Shown here piece after piece: positions 15,012-24,065 of a stretch of 64,000 bases of DNA. Numbering within the stretch: the stretch's first letter is position 1; every line of letters starts with the position of its first letter. The translations under genes were made by a program, and so were the position numbers. Origin of the DNA: Candidatus Thiodiazotropha sp. (ex Monitilora ramsayi) (GTDB lineage: Bacteria; Pseudomonadota; Gammaproteobacteria; Chromatiales; Chromatiaceae); assembly GCA_025655595.1 (NCBI GenBank), contig JAHXIO010000004.1, forward strand, positions 1 through 64,000, read 5' to 3'. The notes beneath the pieces were generated by a model, which was not told where the DNA came from, searched no databases, and worked only from the letters and a program-made list of their open reading frames with translations.

Positions 15012-17225
15012 ATGAACAGTTATTTAAATATTGACCACGTCAGCATTACCTTTCCAACCGATAATGGTCCGCTGAATGTACTCAAGGACGTGGATCTGAA
15101 AGTCGCCCAGGGTGAGTTCATCTCGTTGATCGGTCATTCGGGTTGCGGCAAGTCGACGGTGTTGAATATCGTCGCCGGTCTGCTGAATGCCACCGAGGGT
15201 GGCGTGATCCTGGAGGAGAAAGAGGTCACCGAGCCGGGCCCCGATCGGGCAGTTGTGTTCCAGAACCACTCGCTGCTGCCCTGGCTGACGGTTTACGACA
15301 ACGTTCGTCTGGCCGTGGACCAGGTGTTCAAGAAGACCAAGAGCAAGGAGGAGCGTCACCGCTGGACACTGCACAATCTGGAGTTGGTGCACATGACCCA
15401 CGCCCTGGACCGCAAACCGGATGAAATATCAGGCGGCATGAAACAGCGTGTCGGCATCGCCCGCGCCCTGGCCATGGAACCCAAGGTGCTGTTGATGGAC
15501 GAGCCCTTTGGCGCGCTCGATTCGCTGACACGGACCCACATGCAGGACAGCCTGATGGAGATCCAGGCGCGGCTCAACAATACGGTGATTATGATTACGC
15601 ACGATGTGGACGAAGCGGTGTTGCTCTCGGACCGCATCATCATGATGACCAACGGGCCTTCAGCCACCGTCGGCGAGGTGCTTCACATCGATCTGCCAAA
15701 GCCGCGCAATCGATTGGCGCTGGCAGAGAATCCGACCTACAACCACTATCGGGCCGAGGTGGTCCGGTTCCTCCACGAGCGTCATCAGCAGCCGGAAGAG
15801 GAAAAGGCGGAGCCCAAAGAGAGTACAACGGAGAAAGATACTGTGGTGGATCTCTCCGCCTGGATCAAGTCCGCCCAATCCTCTACCGGAAAGACGCTGG
15901 AGAAGACCCATATTAATCTGGGATTCATCCCGCTGACCGATTGTGCGCCGCTGGTGGTGGCCAAAGAAAAAGGCTTCTTTCATCAGCAGGGACTCAACGT
16001 CGAGCTGTCACGCGAGAACTCCTGGGCCAATATCCGCGACAAGGTTTCGATCGGCATGCTGGACGGTGCGCAGATGCTTGCTGCCATGCCGCTGGCCAGT
16101 GCAGTAGGCGCGTCCGGCTCTGTGCCGATGATCACTTCCATGAGTCTCGATCTCAACGGCAACGGCATCACTGTCTCCAATGAGATCTACCAGCGAATGG
16201 TGGAGACCGGTGAACCGGCACTGGATACGTTGGCGGGCAGTGGTCGTGCACTCAGGCAGGTGATCGATGAAAATCGTGAAGAGGGCGGCAAACCGCTGAT
16301 GTTCGCCACGGTGTTTCCCTACTCCTCACACAACTACCTGTTACGTTACTGGCTCGCCTCATCCGGCATCGACCCGGATAAGGATATTCAACTGTCGGTC
16401 GTACCACCGCCACAGATGGTCAACTATCTGCAGGCAGGCGTGATCTCCGGTTTCTGTGTCGGTGAACCCTGGAACACGCTGGCGGTCTGTAATGGCTTGG
16501 GTCACACCCTGGCCGCCAGTTATGACATCTGGAACAACCATCCCGAGAAGGTCTTTGGTGTGGCAAGCAGCTGGGCTGCGGCCAACCCCAACACCCATCA
16601 GGCGGTGTTGATGGCGTTGATCAAAGCCTGTGAGTGGATCGATCAGGAGGAGAATCGCCCGGAGGTTTGCGAGCTTTTGAGTCAGGGCCGCTACGTTAAT
16701 GCGCCCAAGGAGATCCTTGAGAAGTCGATGCTGGGGACATTCCAGTTCTCCAAGGATGAGGATGCTGTAGAACGGACCGACTTCAATGTCTTCAGCCGAT
16801 ACAGCGCTAATTTTCCCTGGCGATCTCACGCAGTCTGGTTTCTCACACAGATGGCGCGGTGGGGGCAGTTGCGTGGACCTGTGGATATGGAGGGCATCGC
16901 GCACCAGGTCTATCGTCCCGAACTCTTCCGGCAGGCGGCATCCACATTGGGTATCCAGTTGCCACGGGAAGATATGAAAGCGGAAGGTGAACACAACAGT
17001 GAATGGATATTGACCGGAGAGACAGGTGAGTTGGAGATGGGTGCTGATCTCTTTTTCGATGGCGTGTCGTTCAATCCACAGGATCCGGTCGGTTACCTGG
17101 AACAATTTCCGGTTTCCAGTCTTTCCTTCACGCTAAATGCCCTGAGAGAAACCAATCCATTGCCATCTATGACCTTGTCAAATGAGGATCGGCAAGAGCC
17201 AGTGACTGAGGAGGTGAGCCAATGA
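15012..17225 (+). CDS. nrtC: Nitrate ABC transporter ATPase fused to an NrtA-like domain (NrtC)
   Basis: Residues 1-265 are an ABC ATPase: Walker A GHSGCGKST, signature SGGMKQRVG, Walker B LLMDEPFGALD and switch His in MITHDVDEA. After a charged linker (about 265-300), residues about 300-690 repeat the NrtA fold ([45 protein letters not shown]) without a signal peptide, so this part stays in the cytoplasm. This is the cyanobacterial NrtC plan, in which the C-terminal domain senses nitrate and controls uptake. No separate NrtD ATPase is present, so the ATPase is probably a homodimer. Its stop overlaps the nirB start by ATGA. Confidence 0.92.
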   Translation: MNSYLNIDHVSITFPTDNGPLNVLKDVDLKVAQGEFISLIGHSGCGKSTVLNIVAGLLNATEGGVILEEKEVTEPGPDRAVVFQNHSLLPWLTVYDNVRLAVDQVFKKTKSKEERHRWTLHNLELVHMTHALDRKPDEISGGMKQRVGIARALAMEPKVLLMDEPFGALDSLTRTHMQDSLMEIQARLNNTVIMITHDVDEAVLLSDRIIMMTNGPSATVGEVLHIDLPKPRNRLALAENPTYNHYRAEVVRFLHERHQQPEEEKAEPKESTTEKDTVVDLSAWIKSAQSSTGKTLEKTHINLGFIPLTDCAPLVVAKEKGFFHQQGLNVELSRENSWANIRDKVSIGMLDGAQMLAAMPLASAVGASGSVPMITSMSLDLNGNGITVSNEIYQRMVETGEPALDTLAGSGRALRQVIDENREEGGKPLMFATVFPYSSHNYLLRYWLASSGIDPDKDIQLSVVPPPQMVNYLQAGVISGFCVGEPWNTLAVCNGLGHTLAASYDIWNNHPEKVFGVASSWAAANPNTHQAVLMALIKACEWIDQEENRPEVCELLSQGRYVNAPKEILEKSMLGTFQFSKDEDAVERTDFNVFSRYSANFPWRSHAVWFLTQMARWGQLRGPVDMEGIAHQVYRPELFRQAASTLGIQLPREDMKAEGEHNSEWILTGETGELEMGADLFFDGVSFNPQDPVGYLEQFPVSSLSFTLNALRETNPLPSMTLSNEDRQEPVTEEVSQ

Positions 17226-19675
17226 GCAAGCAGAAACTGATTCTGATCGGCAACGGTATGGCCGGGATACGTACCGTCGAGGAGTTGTTGAAGCTGGAGC
17301 CGGAGATGTATGAGATCACCGTCTTCGGTGCCGAGCCCCACCCGAACTACAACCGTATCATGCTCTCTCCAGTCTTGGCCGGTGAGAAGACCATCGACGA
17401 TATCGTCCTCAACAGTCGCGATTGGTATGCAGAGAAAGGTATTTCTTTGCACACCGGTGATCCGGTGGTTGAGATCGACCGTATTTCCCGTCAGGTAAAG
17501 ACCGCTTCAGGTAACACCCTGTCCTATGATCGCCTGCTGCTGGCGACAGGCTCCAATCCCTTCATCATTCCCGTGCCGGGACATGAGCTGCCCGGTGTGG
17601 TCGGGTTCAGGGACATCCGGGACGTGGAGATGATGCTGGAGAGTGCCAGGCAGCATAAAAAAGCGGTCGTGATCGGCGGCGGTCTGCTCGGCCTCGAAGC
17701 GGCCAACGGTCTGATGAAAAACGGGATGGATGTCACCGTCGTCCACCTGATGGATATCCTGATGGAGCGCCAGCTCGACAAACCCGCCGCTGAGCTGCTC
17801 AAGGCTTCGCTGGCAGAGTCGGGGATGAACTTTCTTATGCAGGCGGAGACCGCTGAGATACTCGGCGATGATCGGGTACGCGGTGTGCGTTTCAAGGACG
17901 GATCCGAAATAGAAGCCGATCTGGTGGTCATGGCGGTGGGTATCCGGCCAAACACGGAATTGGCGCAACAGGCGGGACTCCATTGTGAAAGGGGAGTGGT
18001 GGTCAACGATACGCTGCAGACCTTCGACCCCCGCATCTACGCGGTGGGCGAGTGTGTACAGCATCGAAACAGCTGTTACGGGCTGGTGGCACCGCTGTTC
18101 GAGCAGGCCAAGGTCTGTGCCAATCATCTGGCCATGCTCGGTTATGGGCGTTATGAGGGTTCGGTGACTTCCACCAAGCTCAAAGTGACCGGTATCGATC
18201 TCTTCTCCGCCGGTGAGTTCAATGAAGGGGAGGGGGACGAGACCCTGGTGCTGCAGGATCCGGCGCAAGGGATCTACAAGAAACTGGTGATCAAGGACAA
18301 CCGGATCAAGGGTGCCGTGATGTATGGCGACACCATGGACGGTACCTGGTACTTCCAGCTCCTGCGGGAGGAGACCGATATCTCCGGTTTCCGAAACACC
18401 ATATTGTTTGGTCAGCATGATCTGGGTGATGCGGGGCACGGAGATGAGACCCGGGTAGCCATGTTGTCCGACGATGCGGAGATTTGCGGCTGTAATGGTG
18501 TCTGCAAGGGGGACATCGTCAATGCGATCACCAGCAAGGGTCTCTTTACTCTGGATGAGGTGCGTACACACACTAAGGCATCCGCGTCCTGTGGCTCTTG
18601 TACCGGGCTAGTGGAGTCATTATTGGCCAGCACCGTGGGTGAAGGATATGCGGCGGCGCCGAGTAAAAAAGCCGTATGTGCTTGTACCGAGCACAGTCAT
18701 GATGAAGTGATCCAGGCGATACGCACGGCACCACTCAAATCGATGCGTGATCTGTTCGACTACCTGAATTGGAAGACGCCCGATGGCTGCTCCTCTTGCC
18801 GCCCTGCACTCAACTACTATCTGTTGGCCAACTGGCCGGGGGAGTATCAGGACGATGCCCAGTCGCGCTTCATCAACGAGCGTGCTCACGGCAATATCCA
18901 GAAAGACGGCACCTATTCCGTCGTACCCCGTATGTTCGGCGGGCTCTGTACGGCCAATGATCTTCGTTCGATTGCCGACGTGGCGGACAAATATCAGGTC
19001 CCGGAGATGAAGGTGACCGGCGGCCAGCGCATTGATCTCTTCGGTGTGAAGAAAGAGCAGTTGCCCTCAATGTGGAAGGATCTCACGGCGGCGGGATTTG
19101 TATCAGGCCATGCCTACGGCAAAGCGATGCGGACAGTAAAGACATGTGCCGGTAAAACCTGGTGCCGGTTCGGTACGCAGAACTCCACCGGTCTTGGGGT
19201 GCAACTGGAAGAGCTGACCTGGGGTTCGTGGATGCCGCATAAATTCAAGCTGGCGGTATCCGGTTGCCCGCGTAACTGCGCAGAGGCGACGATCAAGGAT
19301 TTCGGCGTGGTCTGTGTCGACTCCGGCTATGAACTTCACATTGGCGGCAATGGGGGTATCAAGGTGAGGGTCACCGATCTGTTGTGCAAAGTTGAGACTG
19401 AGGCCGAAGTAGTGGAGTATTGCGGCGCTTTCACCCAACTCTATCGGGAAGAGGCTCACTACCTGGAGCGAACGGCACCTTGGGTGGAGCGTGTGAGCCT
19501 GGGTTACGTAAAGCAGCGAATTCTGGAAGATGAAGCTGGGCGTAAGGCACTCTTCGAACGATTTCAATATGGGCAGCAGTTCGCACAGATCGACCCCTGG
19601 CGAGCTCGTGCCGAGGGGGCGGAAGCCCACGAATTTACACCACTAAGTATTAATCGAATGAGGGTGGCATCATGA
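17222..19675 (+). CDS. nirB: Assimilatory NAD(P)H nitrite reductase large subunit NirB
   Basis: The 817-residue enzyme reduces nitrite to ammonium. Domains in order: an FAD/NAD(P)H oxidoreductase (about 1-380, IGNGMAGIRTVEELL and VVIGGGLLGLEAA); a BFD-like [2Fe-2S] domain (cysteines near 421-460, CGCNGVCKG and CGSC); a second Cys-rich BFD-like unit (about 484-525, CACTEHS and GCSSC); and a sirohaem/[4Fe-4S] reductase domain with CAGKTWC near 640 and SGCPRNC near 680. This is the normal NirB composition and length. It overlaps nrtC and nirD by four bases at each end, indicating tight coupling. Confidence 0.95.
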   Translation: MSKQKLILIGNGMAGIRTVEELLKLEPEMYEITVFGAEPHPNYNRIMLSPVLAGEKTIDDIVLNSRDWYAEKGISLHTGDPVVEIDRISRQVKTASGNTLSYDRLLLATGSNPFIIPVPGHELPGVVGFRDIRDVEMMLESARQHKKAVVIGGGLLGLEAANGLMKNGMDVTVVHLMDILMERQLDKPAAELLKASLAESGMNFLMQAETAEILGDDRVRGVRFKDGSEIEADLVVMAVGIRPNTELAQQAGLHCERGVVVNDTLQTFDPRIYAVGECVQHRNSCYGLVAPLFEQAKVCANHLAMLGYGRYEGSVTSTKLKVTGIDLFSAGEFNEGEGDETLVLQDPAQGIYKKLVIKDNRIKGAVMYGDTMDGTWYFQLLREETDISGFRNTILFGQHDLGDAGHGDETRVAMLSDDAEICGCNGVCKGDIVNAITSKGLFTLDEVRTHTKASASCGSCTGLVESLLASTVGEGYAAAPSKKAVCACTEHSHDEVIQAIRTAPLKSMRDLFDYLNWKTPDGCSSCRPALNYYLLANWPGEYQDDAQSRFINERAHGNIQKDGTYSVVPRMFGGLCTANDLRSIADVADKYQVPEMKVTGGQRIDLFGVKKEQLPSMWKDLTAAGFVSGHAYGKAMRTVKTCAGKTWCRFGTQNSTGLGVQLEELTWGSWMPHKFKLAVSGCPRNCAEATIKDFGVVCVDSGYELHIGGNGGIKVRVTDLLCKVETEAEVVEYCGAFTQLYREEAHYLERTAPWVERVSLGYVKQRILEDEAGRKALFERFQYGQQFAQIDPWRARAEGAEAHEFTPLSINRMRVAS

Positions 19676-20001
19676 GTGATTGGATAGCCATAGCAATGCT
19701 TGATGAGATTCCCACGATGGGAGCTCGAAAATTACAGACGGAGACACAGGAAATTGCCGTATTCCGTACCGGTAATGACGAAGTCTTTGCTCTCAGGGAC
19801 CGTTGTCCCCATCGTGGAGGTCCGTTATCGCAAGGCATTGTGCATGGCGATACCGTAAGCTGTCCGCTGCACAATTGGAAGATCGATTTGCAGAGCGGTG
19901 AGGTGCAGGGGCCGGACGATGGATGTGTGAACACCTATGCGGTGAAGGTGGATGAGGGTGTTGTTTATCTGAACCTTGCTCAGGCGGAGTCAGCTGCTTG
20001 A
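19672..20001 (+). CDS. nirD: Nitrite reductase small subunit NirD (Rieske-like)
   Basis: The 109-residue protein has a Rieske-type cluster site, CPHRGG near residue 44 and CPLHNWKID near residue 64, giving Cys-x-His and Cys-x2-His ligands for [2Fe-2S]. Some NirD proteins lack these ligands; this one keeps them. It partners NirB in nitrite reduction. Its ATG overlaps the nirB stop. Confidence 0.94.
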   Translation: MSDWIAIAMLDEIPTMGARKLQTETQEIAVFRTGNDEVFALRDRCPHRGGPLSQGIVHGDTVSCPLHNWKIDLQSGEVQGPDDGCVNTYAVKVDEGVVYLNLAQAESAA

Positions 20002-20009
20002 GACGAAGC

Positions 20010-20068
20010 GGTGGGGCAGGGCCCCACCCTACGGTAAATCGGTGTGTAGAGTGGGGCCCTGCCCCACC
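20010..20068. repeat. GC-rich 18-bp perfect inverted repeat between nirD and nasA
   Basis: The block GGTGGGGCAGGGCCCCAC at 20010-20027 recurs inverted as GTGGGGCCCTGCCCCACC at 20051-20068, with a 23-base loop. Each arm is itself partly palindromic (GTGGGG/CCCCAC). A related single arm, GTGGGGCAGGGCTCCA, occurs at 34603-34618. This looks like a dispersed intergenic repeat (REP/MITE-like). It could also lower transcription into nasA. Confidence 0.65.
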
Positions 20069-20100
20069 ATTCCAGAGATGATTTGACCAAATTGAGTAGC

Positions 20101-22767
20101 ATGAGCAACACAGTAAAAACCACCTGTCCCTATTGTGGTGTCGGATGCGGTCTACTGGTGGAGAGGGACAGCCAGGGTGAATGGCTCGTCAGGGGTGACC
20201 CGGAACATCCCTCGAACTATGGCCGACTCTGTTCCAAAGGCACCGCACTGGGTGAAACCCTCGGTAGTGAGAATACGCTGCATTCGCCGATCGTCGACGG
20301 ACAACCCTTCGATTGGGAGAGCGCACTCGATCTTGTAGCTGCGCGCTTCAGGGATACTATTGATCGGCACGGTCCTGATGCCGTGGCCTTTTATGTCTCA
20401 GGACAACTGCTTACTGAGGACTACTATGTCGCCAACAAACTGATGAAGGGCTTTATCGGATCGGGGAATATCGATACCAACTCCCGGCTCTGTATGTCTT
20501 CATCGGTGGCTGGCCACAAACGTGCATTCGGCTCCGACACCGTGCCGGGATGTTATGAAGATTTCGAGCAGGCGGATCTGATTGTGTTGACTGGCTCCAA
20601 TACCGCCTGGTGTCATCCGGTACTCTATCGGCGCATCGTGCGGGCGAAGGAGAATAACCCGGCGTTGAAGGTCGTCGTGATCGACCCGCGTGAGACGGCA
20701 ACCTGTGAGATCGCCGATCTGCACCTGCCGTTGAAACCTGGCAGCGACAGTCTGCTTTTCAGTGGTCTGCTGGGTTTTCTGAGCCGTAATGGATCCATGG
20801 ATAAAGCCTTTGTAGAGTCGCATACGGAAGGACTGGAGGAAGCCCTGCAGCAGGCTTGCTGGTATGCACCTTCAACCAGCGCGACTGCTGAACTCTGTCG
20901 CCTGCCCGTGGATGATGTTGCGACCTTTTACCGCTGGTTTTTGATGAAGGAACGGGTGGTGACGCTCTATTCTCAGGGGATCAACCAGACCTCCAGCGGC
21001 ACCGATAAAGTCAATGCCATCATCAACTGCCATCTCTATACGGGACGTATTGGACGACCCGGCATGGGGCCCTTCTCCATCACCGGCCAGCCCAATGCCA
21101 TGGGGGGGCGTGAAGTCGGCGCACTCTCCAATCAACTTGCCTGCCACATGGATATCGAAAATAAGCCACACCGGGAACTGGTCGGGCAATTCTGGGAAAC
21201 GGAAAACCTGACAAGCAGGGCGGGGCTTAAAGCGGTTGATCTCTTCCAAGCTGTCGAGTCGGGCAAGGTGAAAGCGCTATGGGTTATGGCCACCAATCCC
21301 GCAGTCAGCTTGCCTGATTCACAGCAGGTCAGGCGGGCACTGGCACAGTGTGAGTTTCTCGTCGTATCGGATTGTGTGAGGAAGACAGATACCACGAATT
21401 TTGCAGATGTGCTGTTACCTGCGCAGGGCTGGGGAGAAAAGGACGGCACAGTGAGCAGCTCGGAACGTACCATCAGTCGGCAGCATCGCTTTCTTCCGGC
21501 TCAAGGGGATGTCCGCCCGGATTGGTGGATACTGAGCCAAGTGGCTCAGCGGTTGGGTTATAGCGGTTTCGACTATTCGTCGCCGCATGAGATCTTTAAG
21601 GAGTACGCCTGCCTCTCAGGGTATAGGAACGAGGGAGATCGCGATTTTGATATTTCCGGTCTGGCGACATTGAATACCGAAGAGTATGACTCGTTACAGC
21701 CGATACAGTGGCCCGTCCCGGTAGGTGCGAAAGAAGGTACGCAGCGACTGTTTGCTGACGGTCGATTCTATACACCGAATCGAAAGGCCAGGTTTGTGTC
21801 CGTGGTGCCGAGAGGGCCGGGGAAGGCATTGAGTGTTGACTATCCTATGGTTCTCAACACTGGGCGTGTGAGAGATCAATGGCACACCATGACCCGTACC
21901 GGGAAATCGGCCCGCCTGTTCGGACACGACAACGAACCCTTCGTCGAGATCGATCCTTCAGATGCGCAAGCCAGAGATATTGGAGAGGGGGAGCTGGTCA
22001 GTGTCAGCAGTCGCCTGGGGAGCGTGATAGTGCGTGCACGTCTGACCAATCGTCAATCCCGGGGAGAGCTGTTTATACCGATGCACTGGAACGATCAATT
22101 TGCCAGCAACGCAGCAGTGGACACCCTGATCCACCCGGTGCTTGACCCCATCTCGGGTCAGCCAGAGTTCAAACACACGCCAGTTGAGATCCGTCCCTAT
22201 CGTCCGGCCTGGCACGGATTTCTTCTGACCCGGGAGAATGTCATGCTCGAACATGCCACCTACTGGGCCAGGGCGAAACGCGAGGGGCTCTGGCACTATG
22301 AACTTGCCGGTGAGGAGGCGGCTGGGAACTGGTCCTCTGTGGCCCGGGATCTGCTTTTGTCGGCCAGTGATGTGACACAGTGGGCAGAGATGATGGACAG
22401 TGCCGGTGGATACTATCGGGGTGTCAGTGTGGTGAACGGCAGATTGCAGAGCTGTCTCTTTATCGGCCCCGATCATCAATTGCCGAAGCGGGATTGGCTG
22501 GTACAGCTTTTCGGTAGACCGCAACTGACACGCGAGGAGCGTCTTCGTCTGTTGGCGGGTACGCCCGGCAATGCTCAGGAGGATGCGGGTAAGACGGTTT
22601 GCGCCTGTTTCGGTGTCGGTCTGAATACGCTCATACACGGGATTCGTGAAAGGGGTCTGCGTACACCGGATGAGATCGGCAATGTGCTTCGGGCAGGCAC
22701 CAACTGTGGTTCTTGCCTGTCAGAGATCAAGACACTGATCCAGGAACATGTACCTGAATCGGCCTGA
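20101..22767 (+). CDS. nasA: Assimilatory nitrate reductase catalytic subunit NasA
   Basis: The 888-residue molybdopterin enzyme starts with a [4Fe-4S] site CPYCGVGC (about 9-16) plus a fourth Cys in RLCSKG. The long bis-MGD oxidoreductase body follows (SSSVAGHKRAFGSD, GINQTSSGTDKVNAI, QPNAMGGREVGA), then a MGD-binding C-lobe (NTGRVRDQWHTMTRTGKSA). A BFD-like [2Fe-2S] domain (cysteines from about residue 832: CACFGVG and NCGSC) closes it, as in Klebsiella NasA. No partner diaphorase (NasB/NasC) is in the operon. I chose ATG 20101; a TTG at 20083 is possible. No Tat signal, so it is cytoplasmic. Confidence 0.93.
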   Translation: MSNTVKTTCPYCGVGCGLLVERDSQGEWLVRGDPEHPSNYGRLCSKGTALGETLGSENTLHSPIVDGQPFDWESALDLVAARFRDTIDRHGPDAVAFYVSGQLLTEDYYVANKLMKGFIGSGNIDTNSRLCMSSSVAGHKRAFGSDTVPGCYEDFEQADLIVLTGSNTAWCHPVLYRRIVRAKENNPALKVVVIDPRETATCEIADLHLPLKPGSDSLLFSGLLGFLSRNGSMDKAFVESHTEGLEEALQQACWYAPSTSATAELCRLPVDDVATFYRWFLMKERVVTLYSQGINQTSSGTDKVNAIINCHLYTGRIGRPGMGPFSITGQPNAMGGREVGALSNQLACHMDIENKPHRELVGQFWETENLTSRAGLKAVDLFQAVESGKVKALWVMATNPAVSLPDSQQVRRALAQCEFLVVSDCVRKTDTTNFADVLLPAQGWGEKDGTVSSSERTISRQHRFLPAQGDVRPDWWILSQVAQRLGYSGFDYSSPHEIFKEYACLSGYRNEGDRDFDISGLATLNTEEYDSLQPIQWPVPVGAKEGTQRLFADGRFYTPNRKARFVSVVPRGPGKALSVDYPMVLNTGRVRDQWHTMTRTGKSARLFGHDNEPFVEIDPSDAQARDIGEGELVSVSSRLGSVIVRARLTNRQSRGELFIPMHWNDQFASNAAVDTLIHPVLDPISGQPEFKHTPVEIRPYRPAWHGFLLTRENVMLEHATYWARAKREGLWHYELAGEEAAGNWSSVARDLLLSASDVTQWAEMMDSAGGYYRGVSVVNGRLQSCLFIGPDHQLPKRDWLVQLFGRPQLTREERLRLLAGTPGNAQEDAGKTVCACFGVGLNTLIHGIRERGLRTPDEIGNVLRAGTNCGSCLSEIKTLIQEHVPESA

Positions 22768-22823
22768 ATGAATCGACGCAGTTGTTTATTGTGATATGTT
22801 TTATAAATACAAGGAGTGAAGCG

Positions 22824-23237
22824 ATGTCCCCAGAGGAAATCAACTATGTAAAGGAGAGCTGGTCCAAGGTAGTACCCATCTCAGATCAGGCGGCGGTACT
22901 TTTCTACGGCAGACTGTTCGAGGTCTACCCGGAAGTGAAACCCTATTTCAAAGGCAATATGGAGGACCAGGGAAAGAAATTGATGACGATGATCGGGATG
23001 GCAGTTAACAGCCTGGACAATCTTGAACCGCTGATTGGCGCGATTCAGGATTCAGGCAGAAGGCATGCTGAATACGGTGTGAAGGATGAGGATTACGATA
23101 AGGTGGCCGATGCGTTGATCTGGACATTGGAGCAGGGGCTGGGGGATGCCTTTACGGATGAGGTAAAGGGTGCCTGGGTCAACACCTATACTGCATTGGC
23201 ATCAGTGATGAAAGCAGGTGCGGCGAAAGCTCATTAG
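22824..23237 (+). CDS. Single-domain bacterial haemoglobin (Vitreoscilla-type)
   Basis: The 137-residue globin has a perfect ribosome site (AAGGAG, 7 bases before ATG 22824). Key positions resemble Vitreoscilla haemoglobin: Tyr28 (B10), Phe42 (CD1), Gln49 (E7 region) and proximal His81 (F8, in RRHAEYG). There is no flavodoxin-reductase part. It is last in the nitrate operon, 56 bases after nasA. Likely roles are nitric oxide detoxification during nitrite turnover, or oxygen/electron handling for NasA. The first is favoured by context only. Confidence 0.85.
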   Translation: MSPEEINYVKESWSKVVPISDQAAVLFYGRLFEVYPEVKPYFKGNMEDQGKKLMTMIGMAVNSLDNLEPLIGAIQDSGRRHAEYGVKDEDYDKVADALIWTLEQGLGDAFTDEVKGAWVNTYTALASVMKAGAAKAH

Positions 23238-23245
23238 AGATTGGT

Positions 23246-23815
23246 TTATCCGCCCAGCGGCATCACTGAGTGGGGGAGCCACAGCAATGCCGGCTCCTCC
23301 GCTTCATTCAGTACATGCTTCAGGATGACATTTCCCTTACCGGTATCCCAGCGCAGAATCGTGTCCGCTTGCGGGGTCTCTGATCCCTTCATGTTCTCGG
23401 TAATCGGATTTCCCATCTGCTGGAAGAGCTGCTGAATCAGCTGATCATGATAGATGCGTCGATAGACGACCTTCAGGCCGTTGACCCACTGGTCGTGAAA
23501 AAAGACGGTGATATAGCGCGCGGGCATACTGTTGAAGGTGCCGATGCGGGAGGCACAAAGCCGATTGCCGAAGCTTGAGGCTTCGTCCTGACACTGCCAC
23601 TGTATATCGGGAAAGACCTCTTTCAGTTGCGCCTCGGTGAACTGATCGTCCAGGGCTTCCAGATTGAGATGGATCTCATCCTCTCCCCAGAGAAAAAGTA
23701 CGACAGAATCGGTACGCCGCTGTCCGTCCTCGGTAAACACCAGCCAGAAGATAGGTCCGATGACGACGATAAAAGCGAGCAGGCGTTTGTAGATGGGGTT
23801 GAGTTTGAAATTCAT
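23246..23815 (-). CDS. Hypothetical protein with N-terminal membrane anchor
   Basis: The 189-residue protein has one N-terminal hydrophobic helix (about 9-27) and a soluble, probably periplasmic remainder with a pair of Cys (CQDEASSFGNRLC) that may form a disulfide. It converges on the globin gene with an 8-base gap, so the two may interfere in transcription. I do not recognise a family. Confidence 0.6.
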   Translation of the reverse strand: MNFKLNPIYKRLLAFIVVIGPIFWLVFTEDGQRRTDSVVLFLWGEDEIHLNLEALDDQFTEAQLKEVFPDIQWQCQDEASSFGNRLCASRIGTFNSMPARYITVFFHDQWVNGLKVVYRRIYHDQLIQQLFQQMGNPITENMKGSETPQADTILRWDTGKGNVILKHVLNEAEEPALLWLPHSVMPLGG

Positions 23816-23822
23816 TGTTTCT

Positions 23823-24004
23823 CTAAATTTTAAATTGTGAATTATGAATTTTGAATGAGTTGAGCGCGCTGCGCGCAGGCTTATGTTTGATAAGTGGATA
23901 CCGGTTGTCCGCTGTATGGGACTGAAAAGTGGTTCTATCTCATCAAGAATACGAGCGAAGCGAGTTCCGCCAATTCAAAATTCAAAATTAATAATTCAAA
24001 ATTG
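23823..24004. repeat. AT-rich repeats flanking a 110-base segment (MITE-like)
   Basis: The left end (23823-23858) reads TTTTAAATTGTGAATTATGA and then AATTTTGAATG. The right end (23971-24004) is its imperfect inverse (AATTCAAAATTCAAAATT and on). Between them are the palindrome GCGCGCTGCGCGC (about 23864-23876) and a GAGCGAAGCGAG motif. No gene fits. The paired inverted ends suggest a small non-autonomous element. The left-end motif also occurs before nrtC. Confidence 0.5.
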
Positions 24005-24007
24005 ACC

Positions 24008-24042
24008 AAAAAGGGGAGCGGCCCCGTAGGATACCGCCCCCC
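24008..24042 (-). terminator. Intrinsic terminator after acs
   Basis: Read on the minus strand, GGGGGGCGG pairs with CCGCTCCCC (9 bp, one G-U), with a 12-base loop and five T residues after it. It lies 24 bases past the acs stop. Confidence 0.8.
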
Positions 24043-24065
24043 ACATTTTAAGGCACGAATGCCGG

